Of a DNA stretch of 64,000 nucleotides, positions 50,568-63,504 are shown piece after piece. The notes under the pieces were generated by a model. That model saw only the letters and a list, made by a program, of their open reading frames with translations, did not search any database and was not told the DNA's origin. The position numbers and the translations under genes are program-made. This DNA comes from Typha latifolia (taxonomy: Eukaryota; Streptophyta; Magnoliopsida; Poales; Typhaceae), in contig CM034100.1 of the NCBI GenBank assembly GCA_019914945.1, forward strand, positions 9,497,096-9,561,095, read 5' to 3'. Positions within the stretch are counted from its first letter, which is position 1. Each line of letters starts with the position of its first letter.

Positions 50568-50926
50568 TCGTTGTAGATATATTTTGAATCTAAAGAAACT
50601 CCGAATAAAAAAGTTTTAGATCATAATGTTATAAATTTTATTTAATTGGTTTCATAATATTTGGACTTCAAATAATTATCTTGTGAATGTTTTTTTTTAA
50701 TTGTGCGTAATTGAAATTTCATAGTTTAAGTATGAAATTGTACTTAAAGTATGAATTTCGTATTTAAACTATAAAATTCTAATTCTGCATAATTTTAGCA
50801 AAATATTCAGAAGATATGCATCTAACATCTAAAAAATATGAAACTAATTGGATAAAATATGTGACATTATGATTTAGAACTTTTGTATTTGGAGTTTTTT
50901 CATATTTGAAATTTATCTACAGTGAA
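50568..50926. repeat. Long inverted repeat, ~170 bp arms, short loop
   Basis: 50568-50738 and 50757-50926 are reverse complements at roughly three bases in four or better (for example 'tagatcataatg' against 'cattatgattta'). The loop is under 20 bp. Both arms resemble part of the family C LTR ('gttgtagatcatgatgtcat...tttcataata'), so the palindrome likely arose from two head-to-head LTR pieces. Confidence 0.75.
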
Positions 50927-50943
50927 ATAAAGAATGGAGTTCA

Positions 50944-51831
50944 GTCATGAAGGCCAACCGATCCAGCTACTAGTCGCATCAAGCAAGGAAACCAAGGGAG
51001 CATTAGAGGGGTTGCTGAAACCCGGGTGCCGCGGGTTCCTCATGCAACTCATGCAACTCATTGAAGGGGCCAAGGACGTGGATGATCCAACGCACTTACC
51101 CCGCTGACTTAAAAGCTATTTTGCAGGAATTTAAAGATGTATTCCAGCAGCCACATGGATTGCCACACAAGACCATCGCATTAAGATCATGCCCAAGGTG
51201 GGTCCAGCATATGTGAGACCATACCGTTCCCTTCATCCAAAAGAGGCTATAATAAAGATGGTCCAAGAAATGTTGTCCAACAAGGTGATAAGACCATGTC
51301 GAAGTGCTTATTCTTCACCAGTCTTGCTCGTGCGAAAGAAAAACGAATTGTGGCAGTTTTATGTGGACTATCAAGCTCTCAATTCCATCACTGTCAAAGA
51401 CCGATATTCCATACCGGTGATCGAAGAGTTGTTGGATGAATTGGCGGGTGTATGTTACTTCTCAAAGCTAAATTTGAGAGCAGGGTACCATCAAATCAGA
51501 GTAGAATCATCCGATGTGCACAAGATGGCGTTTAGAACTCATGATAGGCACTACGAGTTTCTCGTTATGCTCTTTGGTCTTACTAATGCTCCTGCCAACT
51601 TTCAAAGCTTAATGAATGATATCTTTAGGCCTCATTTAAGGCAATATGTGCTGATATTCTTTGATGATATATTGGTATACAGTTGCACATGGGAGGAGCA
51701 TTTGCAACATCTTCAGAACATACTTGGCCTATTGCGGCTACACAAATTGAAGGCCAAGGACTCCAAGTGTTCATGGGGGTAGAAAAAGGATCGACCACCT
51801 AGGCCATATCATTTATAAAGATGGCGTGGAA
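50944..51831 (+). pseudogene. Chromovirus 3 pol, part 1: protease/RT
   Basis: Starts in the protease-RT linker. A clean frame at 51189-51782 reads [60 protein letters not shown] and the catalytic FFDDILVYS. One stop precedes it and a frame break follows at 51780, after which HLGHIIYKDGVE-like text runs to the insertion at 51832. The element continues at 57923. Confidence 0.9.
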
Positions 51832-54118
51832 TATAATACCCCCGCCCGGCACGGGCACGTGCACACCCCCGCCCAAATAAATTATACTATTAACCAAATA
51901 AACCTGTTAACATATGAATATTCAAGTCCATAATAATATACACTAGACCACTACATAATCTAGCAGAACCCACATACGCCACATCAAACCATCAAGATAC
52001 AATTAAAATAACTAATACAAGAGTACACTATGATTCGACCTATATTATACAAGTCATCGTCTAATACAAAAGAGTACAAATATCGAATACTGGTACAACT
52101 CAATTCCTATATAAACTATCATCTATACCATCTCGCATCTATAGCTAATATCATTATCGTTCTAAAATATTTTCTCAAGATATCTCAAGTCGCTATCATG
52201 TACCACATATCTGAGAGGGTTAGAAAAGAAATAAAGAGAGTCATGAGCAAAACGTTTAGTGAATAGACCTTACTCCGAATCAGTGATGTCAAACATAGAG
52301 TAAATCATATACCGAATAATATGAATGAAAAAGAGTATCATATCATGAATGAGTCTATGAATGTATCCTCAATAATATATAAATAAAAAGTAGATAACAT
52401 GTCATAATTGATAAAAGTATATAATCCTCGATAATGAGTAAAAAAATCTCCATGTATTACTATCATCATAACTCTCTCTCAAATATGACACATGATGCAT
52501 GCCGACCATGACCATACTATGATATCAAATACAACACCCGGTACTCAAGTAAGCAAATAATAATGAAATCATATGCATTTCTCAACATCTCAGTCATCAA
52601 TGCCAGCTCTATATGTCATCATCATACTAGATCATTGTGCACAGTCAACACCCGGTACCCGGTCTCAACATTATGCCCGAAGGCTTAGAGCATACTCTGC
52701 CATCCAAAAGGAGTATCTCAAATATAACCATACTCTGCCATCCACTAAGGGTATCAACATCCATCTAGATCGGGCACCCTTCTAGTTGATAGAAATCATC
52801 CACATATGCCTTAGCGAACAGCATGTGTCCGAACGTCTACTGTGCACACAGACTAACGACCTCGGATGTAAGGCCACAGGATTGTAACTATGTCGAGCGA
52901 TCAATCATCCACCAAGCACGTCCTAGCCCTTACGCCCACTCGGGTATCCTCACGCTTTCTATCAACTATCCTATCAATCACATTTCATGCTTTCCTTCTA
53001 AATGACAAATCATATGCATATTTCTAGTACGATAACAAGTCAATGCATAATAGGAATTTAAGTGGAATAGGAATCAATATAAAAATGTTGCAATATAGTC
53101 TCCAACTATGTAGTTAACACATGCATACTCATGCTACAGATCAACTGGACATAACATTATAATAGTATAATCATCTCTTATCATCTCTATATATCACCAA
53201 TGTACTCATATCCCAGATCAGCCTAATCAAATGCAAGATAAAATATGTTCGACTGTAATCATCTCTAGATAAAGTCATATAATAATGCTGGAGGCCAAAA
53301 ACATACATGTACACAATATATAATATAACCTAATTTGAGAAAGGCGTCTAGAAGATAAGGCTACTCACTTCTGATTAGAAGACCCAAATCACGTATCCCT
53401 CATATCCGTTAATTAAACATCAACTCATCGATAAGGTCCATGGGGTCTCAAATAAGGGGTTCAATATCTGAAAATATTCAAATAGCATGAAGTTAGTCGT
53501 TTATTTAATTAGAACTAATTCAAGTAAAATATAAAAGGTTTAGAATTACTTCTTTTTATTTTTGATTACATAATTAGATCTATATTATAGATAGGATTCA
53601 AACGCTATAATTATATTATTATCGTAAAATGCTAGTTATAACATAAGGAGAAAGGTTTGTTTCTTTTTATTTAAAATATTCTAAATATAAAATTATAAAA
53701 TAAAAGCTAAATAATTATAAATAAGATATAAGTATAGACAAGATCTATTTTATGATAAATTTTATAATTCTTACTCTATCTTGATTAATCAGAAGTTATA
53801 TAGTATTTACTTAATTATGCAAAAATAATTAATTAATTAATAAGACTAGTATCTTATTCTACACACGATAGTATATAATAAATTGTTAAGATAATGCATA
53901 TATTATGAATATCAGTACATAAATCTAATAATTCTAATTTACAACACTATCTATTAATCTAATAGAAATATAGATACATAATTAAATAAATATAAGTATT
54001 ACCTATATTTATGCATAATAGTTTAGAACCTAGTTAATCATTAATTATACTAATTATAATTAATAATCATCATGTTGAAGAATATACATATTATTAAAAT
54101 AATTAATGTCTATATAAG

Positions 54119-57100
54119 TGTAACAACCCAATCTTTAAAAAAAAAAAGAAAAAAAAATTAATTATGGGCACGATGCGACCGACCACACTGTGGCCGGCCT
54201 CATGAGCAGCTTGCATGGTGGGGCACCACGCGCCTGCGGCTAGTTGGCCGCGGTGAGCCCCGGCGCTGCCACTACTCCTCCTCCACTGCTTCTCTCTCTC
54301 TCGGTCACCCTCTCACTCTACTCTCTCTCTCTATACCGACACCTTCCCTGGAGCCGCCACCGGTGAGACCTCTCACTGCTCCTCTCTTTCCTTCTCTCTT
54401 TCTCTCTCTCTCTCTCTCTCGCCTGAGGTTGGGCTCGTTGGAGCCGAGCCGCCGGCGAGAGGCCGGCCGCTAGCTAGCCAGTAGCAGCCGGTGCCCTCCC
54501 CACCGGCCCGGGTCCGCAACCTCCTCCCTCACCTCCTCTCTTTCTTCTCTTCCTCGTCTTCTTCTTCTCCTTCTTTCTTTCTTTCTTTCTTTCTTTCTTT
54601 TTCTCCTTCTTCCTCAGCTCCTTCTCTTTCTTTCTGCATAGTGTTGGGCTCGGCCCAACACTGTAGCAGACAGTGGTGGGCTGAGCCCAGCACTTATGGC
54701 AGATGTAATTAATTTATTAATTAATTATTTTATTTATATTATTTATTTAGGTATTTTTCTTCTTAATTAATGCAAATAGATTATTTAGATATTAACTATT
54801 TTAATAATATTATATATTCTTCAATATAATTTTATTAACGATAATGATTAATTAGGTATAAATATAGGTAATACTTATATTTATTTATTTATTTATTTAT
54901 TTATATTATCTATTAGATTAATAGATAGATTTGTAAATTATAATTATTAGATTTATATTCTAATACCTCATCATATATATTTTAAGTATTTCTATTAATT
55001 TTATGATTATTCTACAACAAATAAAATACTAAGCTTATTTAGTTATTTATTTATTATTTTATCGAGTAAAGACTGCATTGTCCCAAATTAATCAAGATAG
55101 TGTATAAATTATAAAATTAATTATAATTAGACCTTGTCTATACTTATTTAGCCTTTTATTTTATTTTATTTTATTTTATTTTATTTTATTTTATTTTATT
55201 TTATAATTATATATTTAGAAATACTCTCATATAAAAGGAAATAGGCCTCTTCTCCTTATGTTATAACTAACATTTTATAATAATAATAGAATTATAATAT
55301 TTGAATCATATCTATATTATAGACCTAGTTATGTAATAAAAAATAAAGACAAGTGATTCTAAACCTAATAAACCTTTATATTTTGAGACCCCGTGGACTT
55401 TGCTAGTGATGAGTGTCACTCGGTTAACTAACGGACGTGAGAGATGCATGGTTTGTGTCTTCTGATCAGACGGTGAGTAGTCTTATCCCTTAGACGCCTT
55501 TATCAAATTAGGTTATATTATATATTATGTACATACATGTTTTGGCCTCTAGCATGATTATATGACTTTATCTATTGATGATTACAGTCGAGCATATTTT
55601 ATCATGCATTTGATTAGGCTGATTTGAGATATGAGTACATTGGTGATATATAGAAATGATTATACTGTTATGGTTTTATGTCGGGATGGTCTCTATCATG
55701 AGTATGCATGTGATAGACTAGCAAAAGTATACATGTGTTAGATACATGGTTAGAGTTGGCATTGCATCATTTTTCTCTCGACTTCTTTACCACCTAAATT
55801 CCTGAGTTGCATGATCTATTGTCGTACTGGATATATGCATATAATTTATTATGTATAGAAAATTATAAAAGTACATGTGTTTGTGATGTGATGTGATATG
55901 ATGTGATGGCTGGAACGGTATCTGGTCCGGACTGGTACTAGATATACTCTTAGCGTATGGTAGAGTATGGTGATGGTTGATGGTTGTACTCATAGTGTAT
56001 GACAGGGTATAACTATCATTGATATACCCTTAGCGTATGGCAGGATATGATTACTTTTTTCTGAGATACCCTTAGCGTATGGCAGGGTATGATTTATCTA
56101 CAGAGATACTCTTAGCATATGACAGGGTATGCTCTGAGCTTGTGACATATTGTGTATTGAGTTTGGAGCCAAATACCGTAGTCCAGCATGGTGGATGATA
56201 TTCAGAGGTGAGACGGATAATTATGATAGTGAGAGATATTTAGATTATATCTGACTCTGACATATACGATTATCTAGTGGTTAGCATACATCATGCATTA
56301 TTATTGATGTGACTAGTATCATTGGATCATAATTGTTATATATGATATGTCATTATATTCGGTGATGTTATATGGTAATTTCATCATGTGATATATTTTT
56401 GGTTGAGGATATAATATGCTCATTCATGAGAATTGATTTCATTCATATATATGTCATTGAGGATACATATATACATGTTCATATATGGCATCATGCTGCT
56501 TTCTGATTCATATTATCCAGTACATGATTTACTCTCTGTTTGTCATCACTGATTTAGGGTAAGATCTATTCACTGAGCCTTTTGCTCATGACTCTATTTC
56601 TTTTCTAACCCTCTCAGATATGTGGTACGTGATAGCGATTTGAGATATCTTGAGAAGATATTTTAAAACGATGATGAGATGAGTTGTAGATGCGAGACAC
56701 TATAGATGATAGTTTAACTAGATATTGAGTTGTACCAGTATTTGATATTTGTACTGTTTTTTATTAGACGATGGTTTGGATATTACAGGTCGAATCATAG
56801 TGTACTCTTGCATTAGTTATTTTAGTTATATCTTGATGGTTTGTTGTGGCCTGTGTGGGTTCTGCCAGATTATGTAGTGGTCTAATGTATATTATTGTGG
56901 ACTGGGATATTTATATGTTAACAAGTTTATTTGGTTAATAGTATGATTTATTTGGTGATGGATTATGTGATCATGGATAGGTTAGCATGTTTTATTTGAT
57001 GATGTCATGATTATATGTGTACAGGAGACTATTTGTGCGTGACGGGCCCCGCCCGACCTATCGCGTGCGCCGCGCGTGCGGTGTGAGCGCGTGTGCGTGC

Positions 57101-57129
57101 ATGTGCCCGTGCCGAGCGGGGGCGTTACA
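54119..57129 (+). mobile_element. Inner solo LTR of family A, 3011 bp, TSD ATAAG
   Basis: Complete LTR, TGTAACAACCC...GGGGCGTTACA, with perfect ATAAG on both sides (54114-54118, 57130-57134). It inserted in the opposite direction into another LTR of the same family. It contains a GC-rich block (54180-54530), CT-rich tracts, (TTTTA)n at 55158-55203 and short tandem repeats at 55925-56140. Reference copy for family A in this window. Confidence 0.94.
55925..56140 (+). repeat. Five imperfect repeats of TACYCTTAGCGTATGGCAGG
   Basis: Units of about 45-60 bp built on 'atacccttagcgtatggcag' lie in tandem in the inner LTR. Reverse-oriented counterparts occur in the outer copy near 52690-52770. Confidence 0.75.
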
Positions 57130-57503
57130 ATAAGTTATCTACATTAATTAAGAAAGCAATACCTAACTAGCTAAATAAATAAAATTAAAATAAAATAAAT
57201 AAATAAATAAATAAATAATGCCACCAATGCTAGGCCGAGCCCAGCATTGTGCAGAAAGAGGAGGAGGAGAGCTGAGGGAGAAGAAAGGAGAAAGGAAGAA
57301 GAAAGAAGAAATAAGAAGGAAGAAGAAAGAAGAAGAAGAAGAAGAGAAGAGGAAGAGAAGAAAGAGAGAAGGTGAGGGAGGGGGGTTGCGGACCTAGGCC
57401 AACGGGGAGGGCATCGGCCGCTGGTGGCCATCCAGCGGCCGGCCTCTCGCCGGCGGCTTGGCTCCGGCGAGTCCGAGCCCAAAGGCAAGAGAAAGAGAGC
57501 TAG

Positions 57504-57507
<4 letters not shown>

Positions 57508-57578
<71 letters not shown>
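57508..57578. repeat. (GA)n microsatellite, about 70 bp
   Basis: Uninterrupted GA run in the outer LTR, with shorter GA tracts at 57620-57670. It explains the serine/leucine-rich minus-strand frames at 57171-57777. Confidence 0.9.
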
Positions 57579-57583
<5 letters not shown>

Positions 57584-57922
57584 CCCGATGGCGGCAAGCC
57601 GGCGACGGCACAAGGAAAAAGAGAGAGAGTTTGAGAGAGAGAGAGAGAGACAGAGAGAGAGACCGAGAGAAAGAGGGATATAGAGGGAGAAAGAGAGGCG
57701 GTGGAGGGCAGCGGCGTCGGGGCCTGCCGCGACCAACTAGCGGCGGCAGCGACGGTGGGCGCGTGGCGCCTCACCACGCAAGCTACTCATGCAACTTGCA
57801 TGGGCATGAGGCTGGCCACAATGTGGCCAGCCATGTCGTGCCCAAAAACTTTTTATTTTATTTTATTTTTAAAAAAAATTATTATTATTATTATTATTAT
57901 TTGGGCGGGTTGTTACATGGAA

Positions 57923-59950
57923 GCTAACCCTAAGAAGATCCAAAGAATGGTGGAACGGCCGCTGCCCATGACTACCAAAGAGCTATGCGTCTTCCTCAGC
58001 CTAACCGGTTACTATCGTCTGTTTGTGACGAACAATAGCAAGGTTGCAGCTCCCCTCATGGTCTTGCTGCAAAAGGGTGAATTCACATAGACGGACAAAG
58101 TAAAGAAAGCATTTGAAGCCTTGAAGAAAGCAATGATCTCAGCCCCAGTCCTCGCTTTAGCTAATTTCACCAAACCATTCACCATTGAGTGTGACGTGTC
58201 CGGATTTGGCATTGGGGCTATTTTGATGCAAGAGGGCAAACCCGTGGCTTACATGTGCAAGGCTCTTTTCGACCATTCACAGTTGCTATCCATTTATGAA
58301 AGGGAGATGCTCGCCATCATCCATGCTATCACCAAGTGGAGGCCTTATCTCATTGGGCCGCTTCTCGATTCGCACCAATCAAAGGAGTTTGCCTTACTTT
58401 CTTAGGCAGCGCATACACACACCAGCCCAACAAAGGTGGGTGTCCAAGCTACTTGGATACGACTCCGAGTTGGTGTACAAGAAGGGGACCGAAAACAACA
58501 TAAACAACACCGCCGATGCCTTATTAAGACGCCCGAATCTAGTTGAGTTGGTAGCAATTTTGACATTAGTTTTTTCTTTCTTTTCGAGTAGCTACAGGAG
58601 GCCTACAAGATCCAGGCACCATGAGGATGCTGAACGACCTTGCTGCAGATCCCAGCTGTATGCAAGGAGTTGTGGTGAAGGACGAACTCTTGGTGAACAA
58701 AGGCAAGATAATTGTTCCAGCTAACTGTCGCTTGCACTTGGAGTTGGTGCGCCACTTCCATGACACCCCTATGGCTGGATATGAAGGAGTGTTGCGCACC
58801 TATAAACAGCTAAGCCAGAGTTGCACATGGGCTGGAATGAAGAAGGATGTACAAGCTTACGTCAAGGCTTGCAAGGTGTGTCAAAGTGCGAAAACGGAAG
58901 GCAAAACCTGTCGGTTTGCTACAACCGCTTCCGATTCTAATGAAGGTTTGGAGGAATATTGCCATGGATTTCATCGACGGTCTACCCAAGGCCAGATGAC
59001 ATTCCGTGATCATGGTGGTGGTAGATCGCCTCAGCAAGTATGCATATTTTTTAGCCTTGGCACATCCCTACACGGCAAGGAAGGTCGCAGATGTTTATGT
59101 GCGTGATAAGGCCAAGATGCATGGTATGCCAAAGTTGATTGTTTTAGATTGTGATCCTATATTTGTGAGTCAATTTTGGCAGAAATTCTTTGCTCTCCAA
59201 TGGACTACCTTTTGTATGAGTTCAACCTACCACTGTCAAACGGATGGCTAATCCGAGGTGTTGAACCGATGATTAGAGCAATACTTGTGGTGCTTTGTCG
59301 GTGAGCGACCGCTGCAGTGACTATCTTATTTGCCATGGGTAGAGTGGTTAGCCACCTCCAACCTTGCATACATACTTGCTATCGGCTTGAGCCAACCAAA
59401 CTAAGGTGGATGCAGTTTTACAAAATGGTGATGAGGTGTTGAGGAGACTCAAGATGCACCTAGTAACTGCCCAAAGCCAAATGAAGCAAGTCTATGACTA
59501 GCAGCATCAAGAGAGGTCCTTCTTGATTGGGGATTGGATCTACATCAAGCTCCAACCATACCAGCAAAGCTCTGCTAGGCCCATTCCTAACCAAAAGTTT
59601 GCTCCAAAATTTTATGGACCTTATTAGGTGACCGAGAGGATTAGACCCATGGCGTACCATCTAGACTTACTTGAGGAGGCGCGGATACATCCAGTTTTTC
59701 ATGTCTCAATCCTTAAGGCTTAAGTTCCCCCTGCCGAGCCGATTGGAGTTGTTCCATCAGAGTCAATAAGGACTAATCCTGATGGGTCAAAAGTCAAACC
59801 GAGTACTCCTATTCCAGTTCGGATCCTAGCTAGACGATGCACTCGAGTCTAGGACGAGTGGGTGACTGAGATTTTGGTGGAGTGGCGAGGATACATAGTG
59901 GATGAGGCAACTTGGATGCCTGAATCTGACTTCATGCGAATGCCTACAGG
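57923..59950 (+). pseudogene. Chromovirus 3 pol, part 2: RNase H, integrase, chromodomain
   Basis: RNase H: ECDVSGFGIGAILMQ, then YEREMLAIIHAITKWRPYL, with a frame change at about 58360, then WVSKLLGYDSELVYKKG. Integrase finger: RHFHDTPMAGYEG...[11 protein letters not shown]. Core: VVVDRLSKYAYFLALAHPYT, then LDCDPIFVSQFW and a stop at TDG*SE. The C-terminal part is heavily broken. A chromodomain (EILVEWRGYIVDEATW, about 59868-59915) closes pol. At least five stops or shifts. Confidence 0.9.
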
Positions 59951-60810
59951 CGTTCACAAAAATAGAGAACCCGAATTGTGCGTTCAAGCGGACTCGGGCC
60001 GTTCAAACGCGATCATTCGAACGCCTGCACATGTTCGCAACGAGAGAATCGTAATTCTGCATGCGAACACGATTAAGCGCGTTCTAATACACCGCGGCAA
60101 AAATTGTTGGCTTGTTAGGATTTTTAACTTAGTCTAAGGTGAGCCTCAATAAATATGTGGAGAAAATCCTAATTGAATTTTATCTAATAATTGAAGACGG
60201 CATTATGTCTTTATCTCCTTCTCTACTTGCTCTAGCCATTAGCACCCTCTCCCTCCTCCTTCCTTACACCGCCTAAGTATTTAGTCAGCTTCCTCTAACT
60301 CCTAATCCCCATTTTTTATAACAACTTCTCCCCCTTCACACCAAAGAATTAACCTAGCACCTATCTAGCCATTGAAGGGCTAACAAGCTAGGGTTTATCT
60401 CTGACCTTCGGCCACTGTTCGACCGATATCGCAAGATCTAGCCATCCAAACCATGTGATCTTAGATTCATTGGAAATTTCTTTTTAAGGGCAACAACATA
60501 TCCAAAATTTAAGAAGATCCAACAGTTAAATTATCCGCAGCTTTCTTCGAAAGTCACGTCCTCAATCCAGTCCATAATCGTTATGGATCAAGCCGGTTCG
60601 TAATACACTTACTGACCCTCGGTCAATATTTTCCCACAACTTTTGATCTATACCTCCGACCATCATAATTTCAGTTGTGTTGGATTTCTGGCTTCCAAAA
60701 GTAACTCATCAAAATCTTAGATCTTTTAGATGGTTGGATCAATTGGGCATTGTCCTCCAAAATTTCAGTTCCAGAGATCTTTAGAGTTGGTCCTTGTTGC
60801 AATCACAATG
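59951..60810 (+). mobile_element. 3' LTR of chromovirus 3 (family F-like), approximate
   Basis: Begins around the GTTCAAGCG/GTTCGAACGC motifs shared with the LTR at 12648-13562, followed by the pyrimidine-rich leader and the 'gatcttttagatggttggatca' part that matches 13450-13480. Neither end is sharply defined. Confidence 0.6.
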
Positions 60811-62477
60811 AGCCTGGGTAATCGCATCATAGCCCCTCAAAATAAGCTCAAGCTGAGCCAAACTTGAGGTTATTTTGAGACTTAATTTAAATTTTAAGCA
60901 GTCTAATCTGGAGCTGCTCGTCTCCGCATAGTTATTTACACCCCTGTGTCAATACCATGCCCTAGGAATACTTGAAGACTTTTTTAATTGCTACGCCTAT
61001 ATACTATCGTCAAACTCTGATATTATCACTTGTCAGGGAGACAAGACACCTTGCAAATAGATTGGCTGCATACCTGCATTTAATGGACAGGGTCAAGTGG
61101 GCTATAACGTCACGTCAATAGATTTTTTTCAATCTAATTTTTATTATTAGCATTATGTAGCTAAAAATTACTTCCAACTGCCATAATTGATCATTATGAT
61201 ATTAAATCTTTACTATTTCAAGCCCGAATCTATACTATTTTTTTAATGTTTAAATAAAAAGCCGAATGATATTCAACTCATTTTCTTTATTGAAATCTAT
61301 TTTCGAGAAGTCAAACACACATAAAATCTCTCCCGGGGCTAATTGCAAAAGAATAAGAAGATGAGAAGAGAAAGGGTTTTCATAGTGTCCTCATCCTCAA
61401 GAGCATCCAACCTTTCTTCTCCGTCATTCTCCTTTAGCCTCTTCTTTCACCGTCATTCTCGTCATACTCATCCTCCTTTGGCCTCCTCTTTCACCATTCT
61501 CGTCATACTCCTTCGGCCTCCTCTTTTAACAAGTCATCACTACCTTTTGCGCCATCAGGCTCCTCTTAATCAAGCTTGAACTTGAGCTTAGATTAGCTCA
61601 ACTCGACTCGAGTTGAGCTAAGCCGAGTCTAAATATCAAACTAAGCTCAAAATTAATTTTACACCGAGACTTAAATTAATTTTACACCGAGTCTCGGTTA
61701 GAACCAGCTCACAGCGGGAGCGTGAGTATCTTATCAATACGCCTTATTTTAGTGGCCTGCGCTAGAATTTATACGGGCTGATTAGTTCCTTCCCTGCTGG
61801 GTTTACGTTATAGAAAATAGATGGATTAAAGTTGTAAAATAAGAGCGGCACCAATTTTGTAGTTGAATTACGTTAAATTGCACGTAAATCTCCTGTGGCA
61901 ATTGATAATGCTCAACATCTGTCCTCTAAATACTTAGCTGTTGCTGCTGGGTTCATGTTCTTCAACGTGCTTAATTTATAGCTACTATGTGAAACACAGG
62001 AGAACCAAAAAAAAATTCTTATATCCTCTCCTTTCTCTGTTCGCCCTTTGTATTGACCCATATCTAGATTAACACGTGCACACGAGGAATCGCCTATTCA
62101 TTTTTGGATTGAAGAACCTCAGCTTTGGTGTAAAAAGATTGTATAATATATATATATAGCTTCGAATTTTGATGGAAAACGAAAATATTTTAGACAAGCA
62201 GAGGTGGGACATAAAGAGGTGACCTTTATTTTAGGAAAAAGTATTCTAGGGCAAACCGTTTTGAAAGAATATTTTAAATTATTTTATAAGTACCTTAGAT
62301 ATTTAATGAAAAAAGAAAAAGTACCTTACATAAAGCCATGTATGAACCACCCGACAATCCATTGGCGGGATAGTGGCATTTGATGTAGCAATCAGGTCTA
62401 GCCAGTGAAATCTTTACCTATACACCCTCAAGCAGCCGGCAAAACGCAAAAAGTTCTGCTGCAAACGTAAAAGGTTG
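60811..62477. other. Intergenic sequence with MITE-like pieces
   Basis: 60815-60955 (ending GTTATTTACACCCCTG) and 61570-61700 (GAGCTAAGCCGAGTC-rich) resemble the ends and body of the MITE at 7725-8066 but are truncated. 61375-61530 holds two to three CT-rich imperfect repeats. No gene recognised. Confidence 0.45.
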
Positions 62478-62690
62478 TCATGTAGGAAGTGCGCCGCTTC
62501 CTTGTCTTTGCACTCTTTGAGCTTCTTCTCGGACCGCGGCAAGGTTACTCTTTACCTCATTGCAAAGTCTCCCTTCAAGCAGTTGCACAGGCAGCCAAAG
62601 TTTCGGCTCTAACTCTACAACGTAAGAAAGTGTTGTCTGAAATTCTTGCTTCACCAAAATTTGTGCATCTTCATTCAAATCCTGATCTGT
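62478..62690 (-). CDS. Probable last exon of an SRPBCC/START-type (COQ10-like) protein
   Basis: On the minus strand an intron end (ATTATGCAG) at 62691 is followed by an open reading of 70 codons to TGA: ...TTLSYVVELEPKLWLPVQLL, then EGRLCNEVKSNLAAVREEAQ. A terminal beta strand, a proline-containing turn and a long amphipathic helix of the form LLEGRL..E...NL..VREEA is the usual end of polyketide-cyclase/dehydrase-like lipid-binding domains. Upstream exons would lie at higher coordinates, but none is visible before 64000, so the gene either continues outside or is only a fragment. Family assignment rests on pattern memory. Confidence 0.55.
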   Translation of the reverse strand, partial: TDQDLNEDAQILVKQEFQTTLSYVVELEPKLWLPVQLLEGRLCNEVKSNLAAVREEAQRVQRQGSGALPT

Positions 62691-63099
62691 CTGCATAATG
62701 TAACAAGTTAGTTCCTCCAAAAACAACGCTAGAGATTATCACTAATACAGAGAATTTTAATTGTTACAGCTGACTATTCCATAGGTTTAGCACGACAGCA
62801 TCAGACATTCCATGGTCTATGCCTGCTGGTTGTTATTGTATATCACTAGGGGTGAAAACAAATCGGATACGGATCGGATAGTGCTCAACCCATATCCGGA
62901 TCCATATTTTTTATCCGGATACGGATATTTGACGGATAGCAAAAATTAAAACCATATTCTAAGAAAACAGATATGGATAGTTTTCGGATACGGATCAAAT
63001 AGTTTTCGAATAAATTTTCGGACCTTAAATAAATACGTATCAAATTTTAAACAATTAATATGAACTTACTATGAATATCAATAAGTCTAAAATCATAGC
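62691..63099. other. Intron or intergenic, with a hAT-like left end
   Basis: From 62854 the sequence reads TAGGGGTGAAAACAAATCGG and is full of CGGATAC/ATCCGGAT motifs for ~150 bp, typical of hAT subterminal regions. No matching right end is seen before the repeat block. Confidence 0.5.
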
Positions 63100-63380
63100 A
63101 AAAGCATCACTCTGCATGTAATTCATAAACATTATCATCATACGCAACTATGCATTGTCATATACATCACATGATCACATCTGTTGCTATGTATGCATCA
63201 CATCTGTAACAGAATATGCATCATATGACAATGCATCACATCACATTGTCATATGCATCACATGATCATATTTGTTGCTATGTATGCATCACATGATCAC
63301 ATATGTTGCTATGTATGCATCACATATGTTGCTATGTATGCATCACATATGTTGCTATGTATGCATCACATCTGTACCAA
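63100..63380 (+). repeat. Minisatellite, 23 bp unit, partly higher order
   Basis: GTTGCTATGTATGCATCACATAT-type units occur in tandem, with three nearly perfect copies at 63304-63372. More diverged copies to the left are interleaved with 'gatcacat' and 'gacaatgcatcacat'. Confidence 0.85.
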
Positions 63381-63504
63381 AAGGAGAGCACAATATCTCT
63401 GCTTATTCTATCCCTAATTAACATATCTTTGCATGTGATGGTAAAAAGAATGAATCAATTATCTGATAGTAAAAAAGAAAATGGCTATGAATGATAGTAC
63501 CTGA

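Larger units (their letters stand above)
51832..57917 (-). mobile_element. Outer solo LTR of family A inside RT, TSD TGGAA
   Basis: Minus-oriented LTR in two parts, 51832-54113 and 57135-57917, about 3.07 kb without the inner insertion. Flanks are TGGAA at 51827-51831 and 57918-57922. Removing it restores a continuous pol reading (DGVEANPKK). Its left tip TATAATACCCCC shows three G-to-A/C-to-T changes from the family TGTAACGCCCCC. Confidence 0.92.

Noticed and set aside
57171..57777. Leucine/serine-rich frames up to 146 residues that look like signal peptides or membrane proteins
   Set aside because: They are translations of the (GA)n/(CT)n microsatellite inside a family A LTR.
63100..63380. 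Regularly spaced repeats resembling a CRISPR array
   Set aside because: Units are contiguous minisatellite copies without unique spacers, in a plant nuclear genome.
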